A stretch of DNA of 43,615 nucleotides from Fibrobacter sp. (lineage in GTDB: Bacteria > Fibrobacterota > Fibrobacteria > Fibrobacterales > Fibrobacteraceae). The number at the start of each line of letters is the position of its first letter. The stretch's first letter is position 1. The notes below the pieces were generated by a model, which did not search any database, was not told where the DNA came from, and was given only the letters and a program-made list of their open reading frames with translations. The stretch is from NCBI GenBank assembly GCA_024399065.1, contig JAKSIB010000028.1, positions 1-43,615 of the forward strand. Reading direction: 5' to 3'. Positions 1 through 7,254 of the stretch are shown piece by piece. Position numbers and translations under genes: made by a program.

Positions 1-657
1 ATGCCAGCCCGGGAAGCCTACGCCCCAGGGGGAATCCCATTCCATGGCGCGCTTCTTGTCCTTGGGGCTGAACTTCCAGAGTGCGAAGTCAGTAGCGTTG
101 CGCTTTTCGCCCATGTCGATACGGCTACCCTTGCGGAGGTTTTCCACGTCAAGGCGGGCGAAGTCGGCATAGCGGGGGAACTTCAGGCTATCGAAGTAGA
201 TGCCGTCGGAAGTACGGTAGGTAAAGCCCTTTTCTTCGAGGGTCTTCACCAGGTCAATCTGTTCCTGGATGTGCTGGGTTGCAGGAGTCCAGCGGGTGGG
301 TTCCTGAATGTTCAGACGATGCCAGTCGGCCATGAAGGCGTCGGTGTAGAACTTGGCGATGTCCCAGACGGACTTGCCTTCGCGTGCGGCGCCCTTTTCC
401 ATTTTGTCATCACCGGAGTCGGCGTCGCTGGTCAAGTGGCCCACGTCGGTGATGTTCACGATGTGGTTGACCTTGTAGCCGTAGTAGTTCAGGGTGCGGA
501 CCAGGAAGTCTTCGAAAATGTAGGTGCGGAGGTTGCCGATGTGGGCGAAGTGGTACACCGTAGGGCCACAACAGTACATACGCACGGCGGGAACGCCTTC
601 GGGAAGAGTAAACAGTTCTTTCTTGCGTGATGCGGTGTTGTAGAATTGAAGTGCCAT
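1..657 (-). CDS. cysS: Cysteinyl-tRNA synthetase, N-terminal part (cut by window edge)
   Basis: Class I aminoacyl-tRNA synthetase that charges tRNA-Cys in the cytoplasm. The first 219 residues are visible and the rest lies beyond base 1. The N-terminus has the family pattern: the paired cysteines C29-C30 in '[16 protein letters not shown]', of which the family uses one as a zinc ligand, and 'HIGN' (residues 39-42) as the HIGH signature of the nucleotide-binding fold. The visible part ends in 'GVGFPGWH', which in the family precedes another zinc-binding stretch. The start at 657 is preceded by a strong GGAGG-type ribosome binding site. It diverges from the secreted-protein gene at 744. Identity rests on motif recognition and is very secure. 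Confidence 0.97.
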   Translation of the reverse strand, partial: MALQFYNTASRKKELFTLPEGVPAVRMYCCGPTVYHFAHIGNLRTYIFEDFLVRTLNYYGYKVNHIVNITDVGHLTSDADSGDDKMEKGAAREGKSVWDIAKFYTDAFMADWHRLNIQEPTRWTPATQHIQEQIDLVKTLEEKGFTYRTSDGIYFDSLKFPRYADFARLDVENLRKGSRIDMGEKRNATDFALWKFSPKDKKRAMEWDSPWGVGFPGWH

Positions 658-743
658 TTGAGCCTCCGGTTAAATATTTTTCGGCGGAAAAAATAGTAAA
701 TTCCAAGGTAGATGCACCCGGAAATTAAGCCCTAGGTGGTTGA

Positions 744-1418
744 ATGGTAAAAAAGATACTTTGCATATGCCTTATTCTTGCGGCGTCCGCCCTTTGTAAA
801 TTGAACGAGGGTGGCAGTGCTGTAAGTTTTTCTGCCGGCTATGCCCAAAATTTTACCTCCTTTAACCCTGTGGCTGACCTGGATTTTAGGGTGGTGATTT
901 TCCCCTCGGTGTCGAATGGATTGGAAGTGGGCTTTGGAGCCTTGCCGTTCCAGGTTGCCTTTACAGGCGATTTTCAAACCGTGTCCGACAATGCCCTGAT
1001 GGATCTGGTTCTGGGCGCTAACGGCCTTTTATGGTATGCAATAGCCTCGCGATCGGCGGATGAAGAATCGGCACATAAGTTTATGTGGCCGGTAATTGTG
1101 CCCATGCTTCTAACCAATGGCTCTGTGTATTGGCCCCTCACTGCCAACGGAAACCTTGGCATTGTGAACAAGAATAGGCTGGTGACCCAGATTATTACCG
1201 AAGGATTTCATCTGAAGAGTTTTACCTACGAAGATGATCTTGGCGTGCGCTACTACATGGACCTGGATTCTCAGGCAACCCATAACGATAGCAAGAAAAA
1301 GATTACCCGAATGTTCTTTGACGCGGGTATTCGTCTGAGCAAGAATTTTGATTCCGATATGGATTTCAAGTTCTTTTTGAATGTGGGGCTTCTGAAGGGT
1401 TTCAGAAGACAAAATTAA
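744..1418 (+). CDS. Secreted or outer-membrane protein of unknown function (224 aa)
   Basis: I do not recognise the family. The N-terminus is a clear Sec signal peptide (MVKKILCICLILAASALC, then a polar region). There is a cysteine near the cleavage region, but the residues before it (S-A-L) do not make a good lipobox. The mature part has alternating hydrophobic and polar stretches and aromatic residues compatible with a small beta-barrel or beta-sandwich, for example around 'GLEVGFGALPFQVAF' and the C-terminal 'MDFKFFLNVGLL'. AGGTGG lies just upstream of the ATG at 744. It is transcribed divergently from cysS and followed by a gene with its own promoter, so it is probably monocistronic. Membrane location is inference. 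Confidence 0.75.
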   Translation: MVKKILCICLILAASALCKLNEGGSAVSFSAGYAQNFTSFNPVADLDFRVVIFPSVSNGLEVGFGALPFQVAFTGDFQTVSDNALMDLVLGANGLLWYAIASRSADEESAHKFMWPVIVPMLLTNGSVYWPLTANGNLGIVNKNRLVTQIITEGFHLKSFTYEDDLGVRYYMDLDSQATHNDSKKKITRMFFDAGIRLSKNFDSDMDFKFFLNVGLLKGFRRQN

Positions 1419-1423
1419 AAGCA

Positions 1424-1452
1424 TTGACCCGCCCTCAAAAATGGCCTAAAAT
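1424..1452 (+). promoter_or_regulatory. Promoter of the YwqK-like gene
   Basis: TTGACC (1424-1429), a 17-base spacer and TAAAAT (1447-1452) form a good sigma-70-like promoter. It lies immediately after the stop codon of the upstream gene and about 75 bases before the start at 1527. The leader contains a small inverted repeat, GTCGC/GGCGAC, at 1456-1472. Confidence 0.6.
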
Positions 1453-1526
1453 GATGTCGCTGAACAGGCGACCACGGCGGACCTTCTCAAAAGTACATTG
1501 TATGTGTACAAAAAGAGGAGGCTCCT

Positions 1527-2699
1527 ATGAGCGATGTAGAAAGACGATATCATGAAAATGGCAAATTGCGTTTTGAATGTCCCCTGAAGGAAGGCTTGCG
1601 CCATGGGGAAGGCCGGGAATTTTATGAATCCGGCGCTTTGCGGGGTACATACTTTTATCAGGATGGTCTGTTGGAGGGACCCCATGAGTTGCTCCATGAA
1701 AATGGTCAGAGGCTTTGCCGCCATGTTTATAGAAAGGGCCGTGTCATCGACAGCTTTGTTCCCATACTGAATCCGGATGGTTCCATTTATTACACCGAAT
1801 ACTGGGAAAATGGACGTTGCCGCGGTTACGATAAGAACAACCGTCTTCGTCGTGAGTTCGGTATGTTCAATACCAGCCATGACGGAATTTATCGCACGTT
1901 CTTCGGGGATGGACGCGTTGCTTCCGAGATGTTCTACAACGCTGGCACGCTGGATGGCTTTGCCAAGTACTGGTCCGAAGATGGCCTGAAGTGTAACGTC
2001 TATTTGTACGTGGATGGGGAAGAGTGTGTTTCCAAGAAGATGGAATACCATGAGAATGGTATGCAGTCCAGGGAAATCGATATGAACGGGGATCTGCCCG
2101 ATGGCATGGAATTGACCTACCATGAAAATGGAACGTTGCGAACCCGCATGTTCTACGAAAAGGGTACGGCCAAGGATGGTCCCGTCAACTATTACGACGA
2201 GGATGGCGTTCCCACCGTCTTTACCCATTGGGAAAACAATGTTGCCAAGAGCTATACCGAAGAAGGAAAATTGGTGCTGAAGGCCTACTACTATCGGGAT
2301 ATGCAAAATGGCTTGTGTGTTTCCTATGTGGATTCCGAGGAAGTGAGTTATTACTTTGATGATGTGGAATGCGAATCCAAGGAAGATTTCCTGGAAAAGA
2401 CTTTTGTTCACCTGTCTGAAAAGTTGGAGCGGAGCCTTTCTGATAATGTGGGCTTTGAAGCGAATACCTTTAAGGAATTCTTTGAGGAACAGTACAAGAA
2501 AATCATGACCCAGTCCAATGCCGGTCAGGAATTTTTCAACTATGAGGAATTAATTCGCTGCCCAGAAAATACGGGACGCGAGGAATGGATTGTGCGTTTG
2601 GCTGTTCGCGAGTTTATGCTTCGCCTTCGCTTGCCTAACGATGGCGATACCGAAGAGCGAGTTGTGAATGGATTAAAAAAGTTGCTTGGCGTGTCTTAA
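1527..2699 (+). CDS. YwqK/MORN-like repeat protein (390 aa)
   Basis: The first about 265 residues are tandem repeats of roughly 20-24 residues built on 'YHENG..R.....G..HG', for example 'YHENGKLRFECPLKEG', 'YHENGMQSREIDMNG' and 'YHENGTLRTRMFYEKG'. This is the MORN-variant repeat of proteins annotated as the YwqK family. The last about 120 residues are different: charged, helical and without the repeat, with 'FLEKTFVHLSEKLERSLSDN' and 'FKEFFEEQYKKIM'. No signal peptide is present, so it is probably cytoplasmic. AGAGGAGG six bases before the ATG is a strong ribosome binding site. Although such proteins are often labelled antitoxins, no toxin-like partner lies beside it. The repeat call is secure and the role is unknown. 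Confidence 0.85.
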   Translation: MSDVERRYHENGKLRFECPLKEGLRHGEGREFYESGALRGTYFYQDGLLEGPHELLHENGQRLCRHVYRKGRVIDSFVPILNPDGSIYYTEYWENGRCRGYDKNNRLRREFGMFNTSHDGIYRTFFGDGRVASEMFYNAGTLDGFAKYWSEDGLKCNVYLYVDGEECVSKKMEYHENGMQSREIDMNGDLPDGMELTYHENGTLRTRMFYEKGTAKDGPVNYYDEDGVPTVFTHWENNVAKSYTEEGKLVLKAYYYRDMQNGLCVSYVDSEEVSYYFDDVECESKEDFLEKTFVHLSEKLERSLSDNVGFEANTFKEFFEEQYKKIMTQSNAGQEFFNYEELIRCPENTGREEWIVRLAVREFMLRLRLPNDGDTEERVVNGLKKLLGVS

Positions 2700-2746
2700 G
2701 GATAAGTAAAATCCTATATTGTCTAGTGATTAGAACAGAGGGTTTT

Positions 2747-3610
2747 ATGAAAAAGTTCTTAAGTGTATTTGGTGCAGTAGCGGTGGCTGCTTGCATGACC
2801 GCTTGCAATGAGCAGAAAACCGCGCAGAATCAAACTGCTGCGGAACCTGCCGCAAAGGCGCAGAAAAATGCTGTGATTTATTATTCACAGACGGGAACCA
2901 CCAAGAAGGTGGCCGAAGAATTTGCAAAGCAGCTGGGTGCCGATGCCATTGAACTGCAACTTGTAACGCCTTATCCTTCCACTTACGACAGCACCATTAC
3001 CGCTGTCCGTGCTGAGCGAGAATCTAAGAAGTGGCCCGCCCTCGCTAACGCCAAGCAGGATCTTTCCAATTACGATACGCTCTATGTGGGCGCTCCCATT
3101 ATGTTTGGTTTCTTTGCCCCGCCTATGTACACCTTCCTGGATTCCAACGACTTGAGCGGAAAGGTGCTTGTACCTTTCTGCACTTACGGAAGCGGCGGTC
3201 GCCTGGCCAGCGCTAAGGAATTGAAGCAGTTGGAACCCAACGCCAACGTGGTGCTTTCCTACGGTATTTCTAATCGTCGCGCAAACAATCCCGAAGTAGA
3301 TTTGTCCGGCGAAGTTGAAAAGCATATTACTGCAGTTCGCGCCGGAACCGATGAGAAAAATTTCGTAGGCGCATATGGCGAATCTCGCCAGCCCACGGAA
3401 GAAGACTTGGCTGTGTTTGCCGAAGCCACTAAGGATTATGGTTATTTGAACTTGACTCCGTTTACGGTTTCTTCTCAGGTTGTGGCGGGAATGAATTACA
3501 TCTTCCAATGCCAAATGAAGGCCTTTGGCGAAGAGCTGGCGGCCTCTGTGAAAATCTTTAAGCCGTTACCGGGTCGCGGCCCTGCCCAGCTTATTAGCGT
3601 GGATAAGTAA
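2747..3610 (+). CDS. Lipoprotein with flavodoxin domain fused to a stefin-like cystatin domain
   Basis: A 287-residue lipoprotein: the signal sequence ends in the lipobox M-T-A-C with C20. A linker rich in A, K and Q leads to a flavodoxin fold (about residues 41-200). Its FMN phosphate loop is 'SQTGTT' (47-52), followed by 'YVGAPIMFGFFAPPMYTFLD'. Residues about 208-287 are unlike flavodoxin but match stefin-type cystatins. They have an N-terminal glycine (about 208), the first inhibitory hairpin QVVAG (244-248) followed by 'MNYIF', then 'KIFKPLPG' and a C-terminal 'SVDK', compared with stefin A 'QVVAGTNYYIKV', 'KVFKSLPG' and 'QVDK'. The start at 2747 is chosen over an in-frame start seven codons upstream because it opens the signal sequence. 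A terminator follows. The domain calls are observation plus family knowledge; inhibition of cysteine proteases is inference. Confidence 0.85.
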   Translation: MKKFLSVFGAVAVAACMTACNEQKTAQNQTAAEPAAKAQKNAVIYYSQTGTTKKVAEEFAKQLGADAIELQLVTPYPSTYDSTITAVRAERESKKWPALANAKQDLSNYDTLYVGAPIMFGFFAPPMYTFLDSNDLSGKVLVPFCTYGSGGRLASAKELKQLEPNANVVLSYGISNRRANNPEVDLSGEVEKHITAVRAGTDEKNFVGAYGESRQPTEEDLAVFAEATKDYGYLNLTPFTVSSQVVAGMNYIFQCQMKAFGEELAASVKIFKPLPGRGPAQLISVDK

Positions 3611-3632
3611 AAAGAAAAACCGCTAAAAAAAT

Positions 3633-3656
3633 GTCCGCCAAAAAGCGGACTTTTTT
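3633..3656 (+). terminator. Intrinsic terminator after the flavodoxin-cystatin gene
   Basis: GTCCGC and GCGGAC form a six-base-pair stem with a six-base loop, followed by six T residues. It ends the plus-strand transcript just before the convergent tetR-like gene. Confidence 0.85.
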
Positions 3657-3676
3657 GTTTTTTGAAATGGGGAAAA

Positions 3677-4243
3677 TTACGAGAAGATGCCGTACATAAA
3701 CTGATGGCAGATGTCGAAGGCTTCGCGGTCCGTCAGTTTGATAAGTCCACTCAAGTAGGCTTGTACGCTGGAGTTGATGACGCCTAGGAAAGAGTAGGCG
3801 TAACGCTGGTGGCGGCCTTTCATGTTTCCGTGATCTTTGCTTGCGGCAAGGAAAACTTCCATCAAGGCGTTAAGTTGTCTTTCGTAGAGGGGTGCCACTT
3901 CGTCGTGGATGTCGCCTTCGTTGGGTGTTACCACCATGGTGGAAAACCAAGCGTAGAATTCCGGATTGCGCTTGGCCAAATCGAAGTATACGCGGGCGAT
4001 GCTTTCCAGTGTTTTGACGATGTCGTGATTGTATGCGGTTGCGGCGTCAAACTCGGTCCAGAAACTTTCCAGATTCGTTGTGAGTACGGCGTTCAAAAGG
4101 CCACGCTTATTTCCGAAGTAATGGTACAGCGTGGGCTTGCCTACGCCTGCGGCGTCTGCCACTTTCTGCACGCCGGTAGCGTCGTAGCCTTCCTTGCGGA
4201 AAAGGATCAATGCCTGCTGTAATAGAACTTCTTTTGTACTCAT
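3677..4243 (-). CDS. TetR-family transcriptional regulator
   Basis: A protein of 188 residues with the TetR helix-turn-helix near the N-terminus: 'ATGVQKVADAAGVGKPTLYHYFGNK' contains the recognition helix 'GKPTLYHYF'. The variable C-terminal half would bind an unknown effector. I chose the start at 4243 (MSTKEVLL) over an upstream in-frame start at 4294. A promoter (4266-4294) lies between them, and the longer form would begin within the last codons of the amylase gene. It is transcribed downstream of and in the same direction as the GH13 amylase, 31 bases from its stop. A palindrome TGTACC-N4-GGTACA sits on its promoter, and two related palindromes sit on the amylase promoter. It therefore probably represses itself and the amylase. 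Family is certain; targets are inferred. Confidence 0.92.
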   Translation of the reverse strand: MSTKEVLLQQALILFRKEGYDATGVQKVADAAGVGKPTLYHYFGNKRGLLNAVLTTNLESFWTEFDAATAYNHDIVKTLESIARVYFDLAKRNPEFYAWFSTMVVTPNEGDIHDEVAPLYERQLNALMEVFLAASKDHGNMKGRHQRYAYSFLGVINSSVQAYLSGLIKLTDREAFDICHQFMYGIFS

Positions 4244-4265
4244 ACTGAACTCGCGCTGTGCTTCA

Positions 4266-4294
4266 AATATACTTTTATGTACCGCTGGGTACAA
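4266..4294 (-). promoter_or_regulatory. tetR promoter with operator palindrome inside the amylase 3' end
   Basis: Read on the minus strand: TTGTAC (4294-4289), 17-base spacer, TATATT (4271-4266). The 16-base palindrome TGTACC-GCTG-GGTACA (4278-4293) covers the -35 hexamer and part of the spacer. It also encodes the last residues of the amylase (V-P-S-G-T). Confidence 0.7.
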
Positions 4295-5705
4295 GGACGC
4301 AGCCCCACTTGGCGGGAATTTGAACCGTCAATTTTCCGTTTTTTGTGGTAATGTTCGTCTGCGAATTCAGCAAGTCGTGCCAATGACTTGCGATCCCGCC
4401 GCAATTTAAAGAACCGCCGCAGTTTAAAGAACCGCCCCGGTTTCCGTAATGCTTCTTCAAATCGATTTCAAATTGCACCGGGGAATCCTGCAGGTTTGCA
4501 AGCACTAGCGCGTCGCCCTTCGGGTGTGTGCGCCAGAAGGCCAACTGCTGGGAATGTACGAATTCCTGCTGGTAGCCGCCATCTCGCAAGGCGTCGGAAT
4601 CAAGGCGCACGCCGGCTAGATGCTGAATTTCAGAAAGAAGATTTTCTTGACCTGCGGCGCACTTGCCACTGCCCAAACTGCTCATGGGTGGGCGAAGGTT
4701 CCAATCGTCGCATCCGCCTTTCTTTGCATCAAGAGCATACTCTTCGCCATAATAGAGGGTGGGCACGCCGGGCAATGTATAGAACAGCAAATGTTGAACG
4801 TAGTTGTCGCTCTTGTTTTTCAAGGTGGTGTAAATTCGGCTTACGTCGTGGTTCTCATTAAAGAGCTGTAGTCTCGCGCCCTTGCAAGTTCCGCCCTTGT
4901 CGTCAAAAAGCTGGTTCAGGTTATAGGCCAGTTCAAACATGTTCCCGTCGTTAATGGAACTCCAGCAGGATTTATAAGTCTGATAGTTGGTCACAGAATT
5001 CAAGCCGGCCTCCAACCATCGGCGAGGATCTCCGAAAACCACTTCTCCCATCATCCAAAAATCCGCGCGCTTCCTATGGCAAGCATCCGCCAGATGCTTC
5101 AAGAAACCAAGGTCCATATCTTGGGCCGCGTCAATCCTGATTCCGTCAATGCCGAATTCATCCATCCAGTATTCTGCGCAATGGATCAACTCCCATTCCA
5201 CCGCGGGATTTCGCAGATCGAAGGCCGGCAATTCCTGAAAACCGGCCCAACAGTCCACCGTAAAGGGGTCGCCGCAAAGGTTGGGCTTGTCAAACTGAAT
5301 GTTGCGATACCAGGCGGCGAAGGGGGAGTTTCGTCCCTTTTCCCGCAGGTCGCGGTAAGCAAAATGATGCCTGGAGGAATGGTTCCAAACGGCGTCGAAG
5401 AACACGTGGAAACCTGCGGCCTGGAAACTGACAACCATCTGCTTCAAATCTTCGTTGTTACCCAGGCGGGGGTCCAGCTGATACATGTCGGTCACGTCGT
5501 AGCCGTGGGTTTCGCTCTTGAAAATAGGACCCAGGAGAATGGAGTCGGCGCGAAGACCCTGCAAGTGGGGAATAAGGCTGGTCAGCTCCCGGATATTCCT
5601 GAACCCGGCGCTGTTTGTGCCCCAGTATCCAGCGTGATCACCACTCCAGTCACTTTCTTTCAGTGCTCCCAAGGGGAAAACATGGTAAATGTGGTTGGGT
5701 CTCAT
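4275..5705 (-). CDS. GH13 alpha-amylase-family enzyme, cytoplasmic (476 aa)
   Basis: Hydrolyses alpha-1,4-glucan or maltodextrin bonds. All four GH13 regions are visible: 'DAVWNH' (104-109), 'GIRIDAA' with nucleophile D192, 'GEV' with acid/base E221, and 'FNENHD' with D287. There is no signal peptide, so it should act in the cytoplasm on imported or stored glucan. The C-terminal beta domain is short and contains an in-frame 18-base tandem duplication giving G-G-S-L-N-C twice. AGGAGAG precedes the ATG at 5705. The promoter carries two TetR-type operators, and the tetR gene follows directly. Exact substrate (amylose, maltodextrin or cyclodextrin) cannot be read from the sequence. Confidence 0.93.
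   Translation of the reverse strand: MRPNHIYHVFPLGALKESDWSGDHAGYWGTNSAGFRNIRELTSLIPHLQGLRADSILLGPIFKSETHGYDVTDMYQLDPRLGNNEDLKQMVVSFQAAGFHVFFDAVWNHSSRHHFAYRDLREKGRNSPFAAWYRNIQFDKPNLCGDPFTVDCWAGFQELPAFDLRNPAVEWELIHCAEYWMDEFGIDGIRIDAAQDMDLGFLKHLADACHRKRADFWMMGEVVFGDPRRWLEAGLNSVTNYQTYKSCWSSINDGNMFELAYNLNQLFDDKGGTCKGARLQLFNENHDVSRIYTTLKNKSDNYVQHLLFYTLPGVPTLYYGEEYALDAKKGGCDDWNLRPPMSSLGSGKCAAGQENLLSEIQHLAGVRLDSDALRDGGYQQEFVHSQQLAFWRTHPKGDALVLANLQDSPVQFEIDLKKHYGNRGGSLNCGGSLNCGGIASHWHDLLNSQTNITTKNGKLTVQIPAKWGCVLVPSGT
4398..4433 (-). repeat. 18-base tandem duplication inside the amylase gene
   Basis: Two adjacent 18-base units (4398-4415 and 4416-4433) differ at one base (A/G) and add six residues in frame near the C-terminus of the enzyme. 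Confidence 0.9.
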
Positions 5706-5726
5706 AACGCTCTCCTTTTTTTGTTA

Positions 5727-5775
5727 TATACCGAACGGTATAATAAATTTAGTATACCGGATGGTATATTGTCAA
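5727..5775 (-). promoter_or_regulatory. Amylase promoter with two TetR-type operators
   Basis: Read on the minus strand: TTGACA (5775-5770), 18-base spacer, TAAATT (5751-5746). Palindrome TATACC-GGAT-GGTATA (5753-5768) fills the spacer. Palindrome TATACC-GAAC-GGTATA (5727-5742) lies just after the -10, over the expected start site. Both have the same TRTACC-N4-GGTAYA form as the site on the tetR promoter, and their centres are 26 bases apart. A repressor bound to either would block RNA polymerase. Confidence 0.8.
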
Positions 5776-5786
5776 GGGGGAACTTC

Positions 5787-5828
5787 TAATACCGTCAAGG
5801 GGCGTTTCCCTAATGCCGTTAAGGGGCG
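5787..5828. repeat. Short direct repeat upstream of the amylase promoter
   Basis: Two 18-base copies of TAATRCCGTYAAGGGGCG at 5787-5804 and 5811-5828 start 24 bases apart and differ at two positions. They lie between the amylase promoter and the sstT terminator. No function is evident. Confidence 0.6.
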
Positions 5829-5862
5829 CGGTCCGACATCGTAAAAGGCGCTTTCAAATAAG

Positions 5863-5887
5863 AAAAACCTCCCGAAAAATCGGGAGG
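5863..5887 (-). terminator. Intrinsic terminator of sstT
   Basis: CCTCCCGA and TCGGGAGG form an eight-base-pair stem with a four-base loop. On the minus strand it is followed by a run of five T residues, 36 bases after the sstT stop codon. Confidence 0.85.
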
Positions 5888-5923
5888 CTTTGCGATGATC
5901 AATTTCTTGCGTTGCGCGAGACC

Positions 5924-7144
5924 TTAAATCTTCAAACCGTTCTTTTTCCTGTGGTGATATTCCGCTGTGGCGGTGAAGATAACGTCGCTACTGGAGTTCA
6001 GTGCGGTTTCCATGGAGTCTTGTACCACGCCCAGGATAAAGCCCACGGCTACGGCCTGCATGGAAATGTCTCCGCTAATGCCCAGGATAGAGCAGGTCAT
6101 GGGAATAAGGAACAGGGAACCGCCAGCGATACCGGAAGTTCCGCAAGCGCCAATGGCACTCATGACGCAGAGAATGCAAGCGGTGGGAAGGTCCACATGG
6201 ATGCCCAAGGTGTTTGCCACGGCCAGAGTCATGACGGCAATGGTCACAGCGGCGCCGCACATGTTGATGGTGCAACCCAGAGGAATGGAAACAGAGTAGA
6301 AATCCCTTTCAAGACCCAGGCGTTCGCAAAGAGCCATGTTCACGGGAACGTTGGCGGCAGAACTACGAGTGAAGAATGCGGTAACGCCACTGTCGCGAAG
6401 GCAGCGGAATACCAGGGGATAGGGGTTCTTGCGGAGGGTGATGGCCACGATGATGGGGTTCAGCACCAAAGCCACAACCAGCATACAGCCCACCAGCAGG
6501 CCCAGGAGCTTTCCGTAGTCTGCAAAGATGCTCATTCCATTTTCGGCCACGGAGGAGTACACCAGGCCAAGGATGCCGAAAGGTGCCATCTGGATAATCC
6601 AGCGGATGACCTGGGAAATGGCGGCAGAAGCGTCGGTAATGACGGTGACGGTGTGATCTACAGGAAGCTTCTTAAGAGCCAAGCCGAATACGATAGACCA
6701 GAAGAGGATTCCGATATAATTTGCGTTGGCCAAAGCTGCGATGGGATTCTGCACGCAGTTCTTTACCAGGTTGGTCAGTACTTCGCCGATTCCGCTGGGA
6801 GCGGTACCTTCTGCTGCGGTAGCGGTCAATTTCATGGTGACAGGGAACAGTTCGCTGCCCATGACTGCCAAGGCTGCGGCACCAATAGAGCTAATGACAT
6901 AAAGCAGGATTACCTTGCGGAATCTGCTGCCGATACCTTCGCCTGCGCCTGCGATGGAACTTGCCACCAGAGCAAAAACCAGGATGGGAGCGGCTCCTTT
7001 CAAGGCGCCTACGAAAAGCGTTCCTAAAATTCCGATTCCTGTACATTGGGGTGCGAGAAGCCCGAGGATGGCGCCAAGTACAAGACCTATGACGATGCGA
7101 ATGATGAGACTTGTGTCAATCCATTTTTTAACAATACGTTTCAT
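5924..7144 (-). CDS. sstT: Sodium:serine/threonine symporter SstT
   Basis: Inner-membrane sodium-coupled serine/threonine importer of the dicarboxylate/amino acid:cation symporter family; 406 residues, the usual SstT length. The N-terminus 'KKWIDTSLIIRIVIGLVLGAILG' starts the first transmembrane segment. The family core is present: the 'FFTRSSAANVPVN' hairpin with its serine-rich tip, 'PLGCTINMCGAAV' with the unwound substrate-binding helix, 'GTSGIAGGSLFLIPM', and a C-terminal 'VVQDSMETALNSSSDV' carrying the conserved D and N. It has its own terminator and no partner genes, so it is probably monocistronic. The assignment is firm; substrate preference follows from the family. Confidence 0.94.
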   Translation of the reverse strand: MKRIVKKWIDTSLIIRIVIGLVLGAILGLLAPQCTGIGILGTLFVGALKGAAPILVFALVASSIAGAGEGIGSRFRKVILLYVISSIGAAALAVMGSELFPVTMKLTATAAEGTAPSGIGEVLTNLVKNCVQNPIAALANANYIGILFWSIVFGLALKKLPVDHTVTVITDASAAISQVIRWIIQMAPFGILGLVYSSVAENGMSIFADYGKLLGLLVGCMLVVALVLNPIIVAITLRKNPYPLVFRCLRDSGVTAFFTRSSAANVPVNMALCERLGLERDFYSVSIPLGCTINMCGAAVTIAVMTLAVANTLGIHVDLPTACILCVMSAIGACGTSGIAGGSLFLIPMTCSILGISGDISMQAVAVGFILGVVQDSMETALNSSSDVIFTATAEYHHRKKNGLKI

Positions 7145-7254
7145 GGGGAATCCTTTTGTGTTGAGCGGAAAAAATATAGTATGAACGAAATGGTTGTGTA
7201 CTTATTGATTGTTGTACTCAGTTCAATGTTGGTGCAATTTGCTACCTTTGCGCT

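Noticed and set aside
1527-2699. Toxin-antitoxin module
   Set aside because: The YwqK-like repeat alone is not evidence of a toxin; neighbours are an exported protein and a lipoprotein.
5813-7027. Plus-strand open frame opposite sstT
   Set aside because: Glycine/histidine-rich shadow of a well-supported transporter gene.
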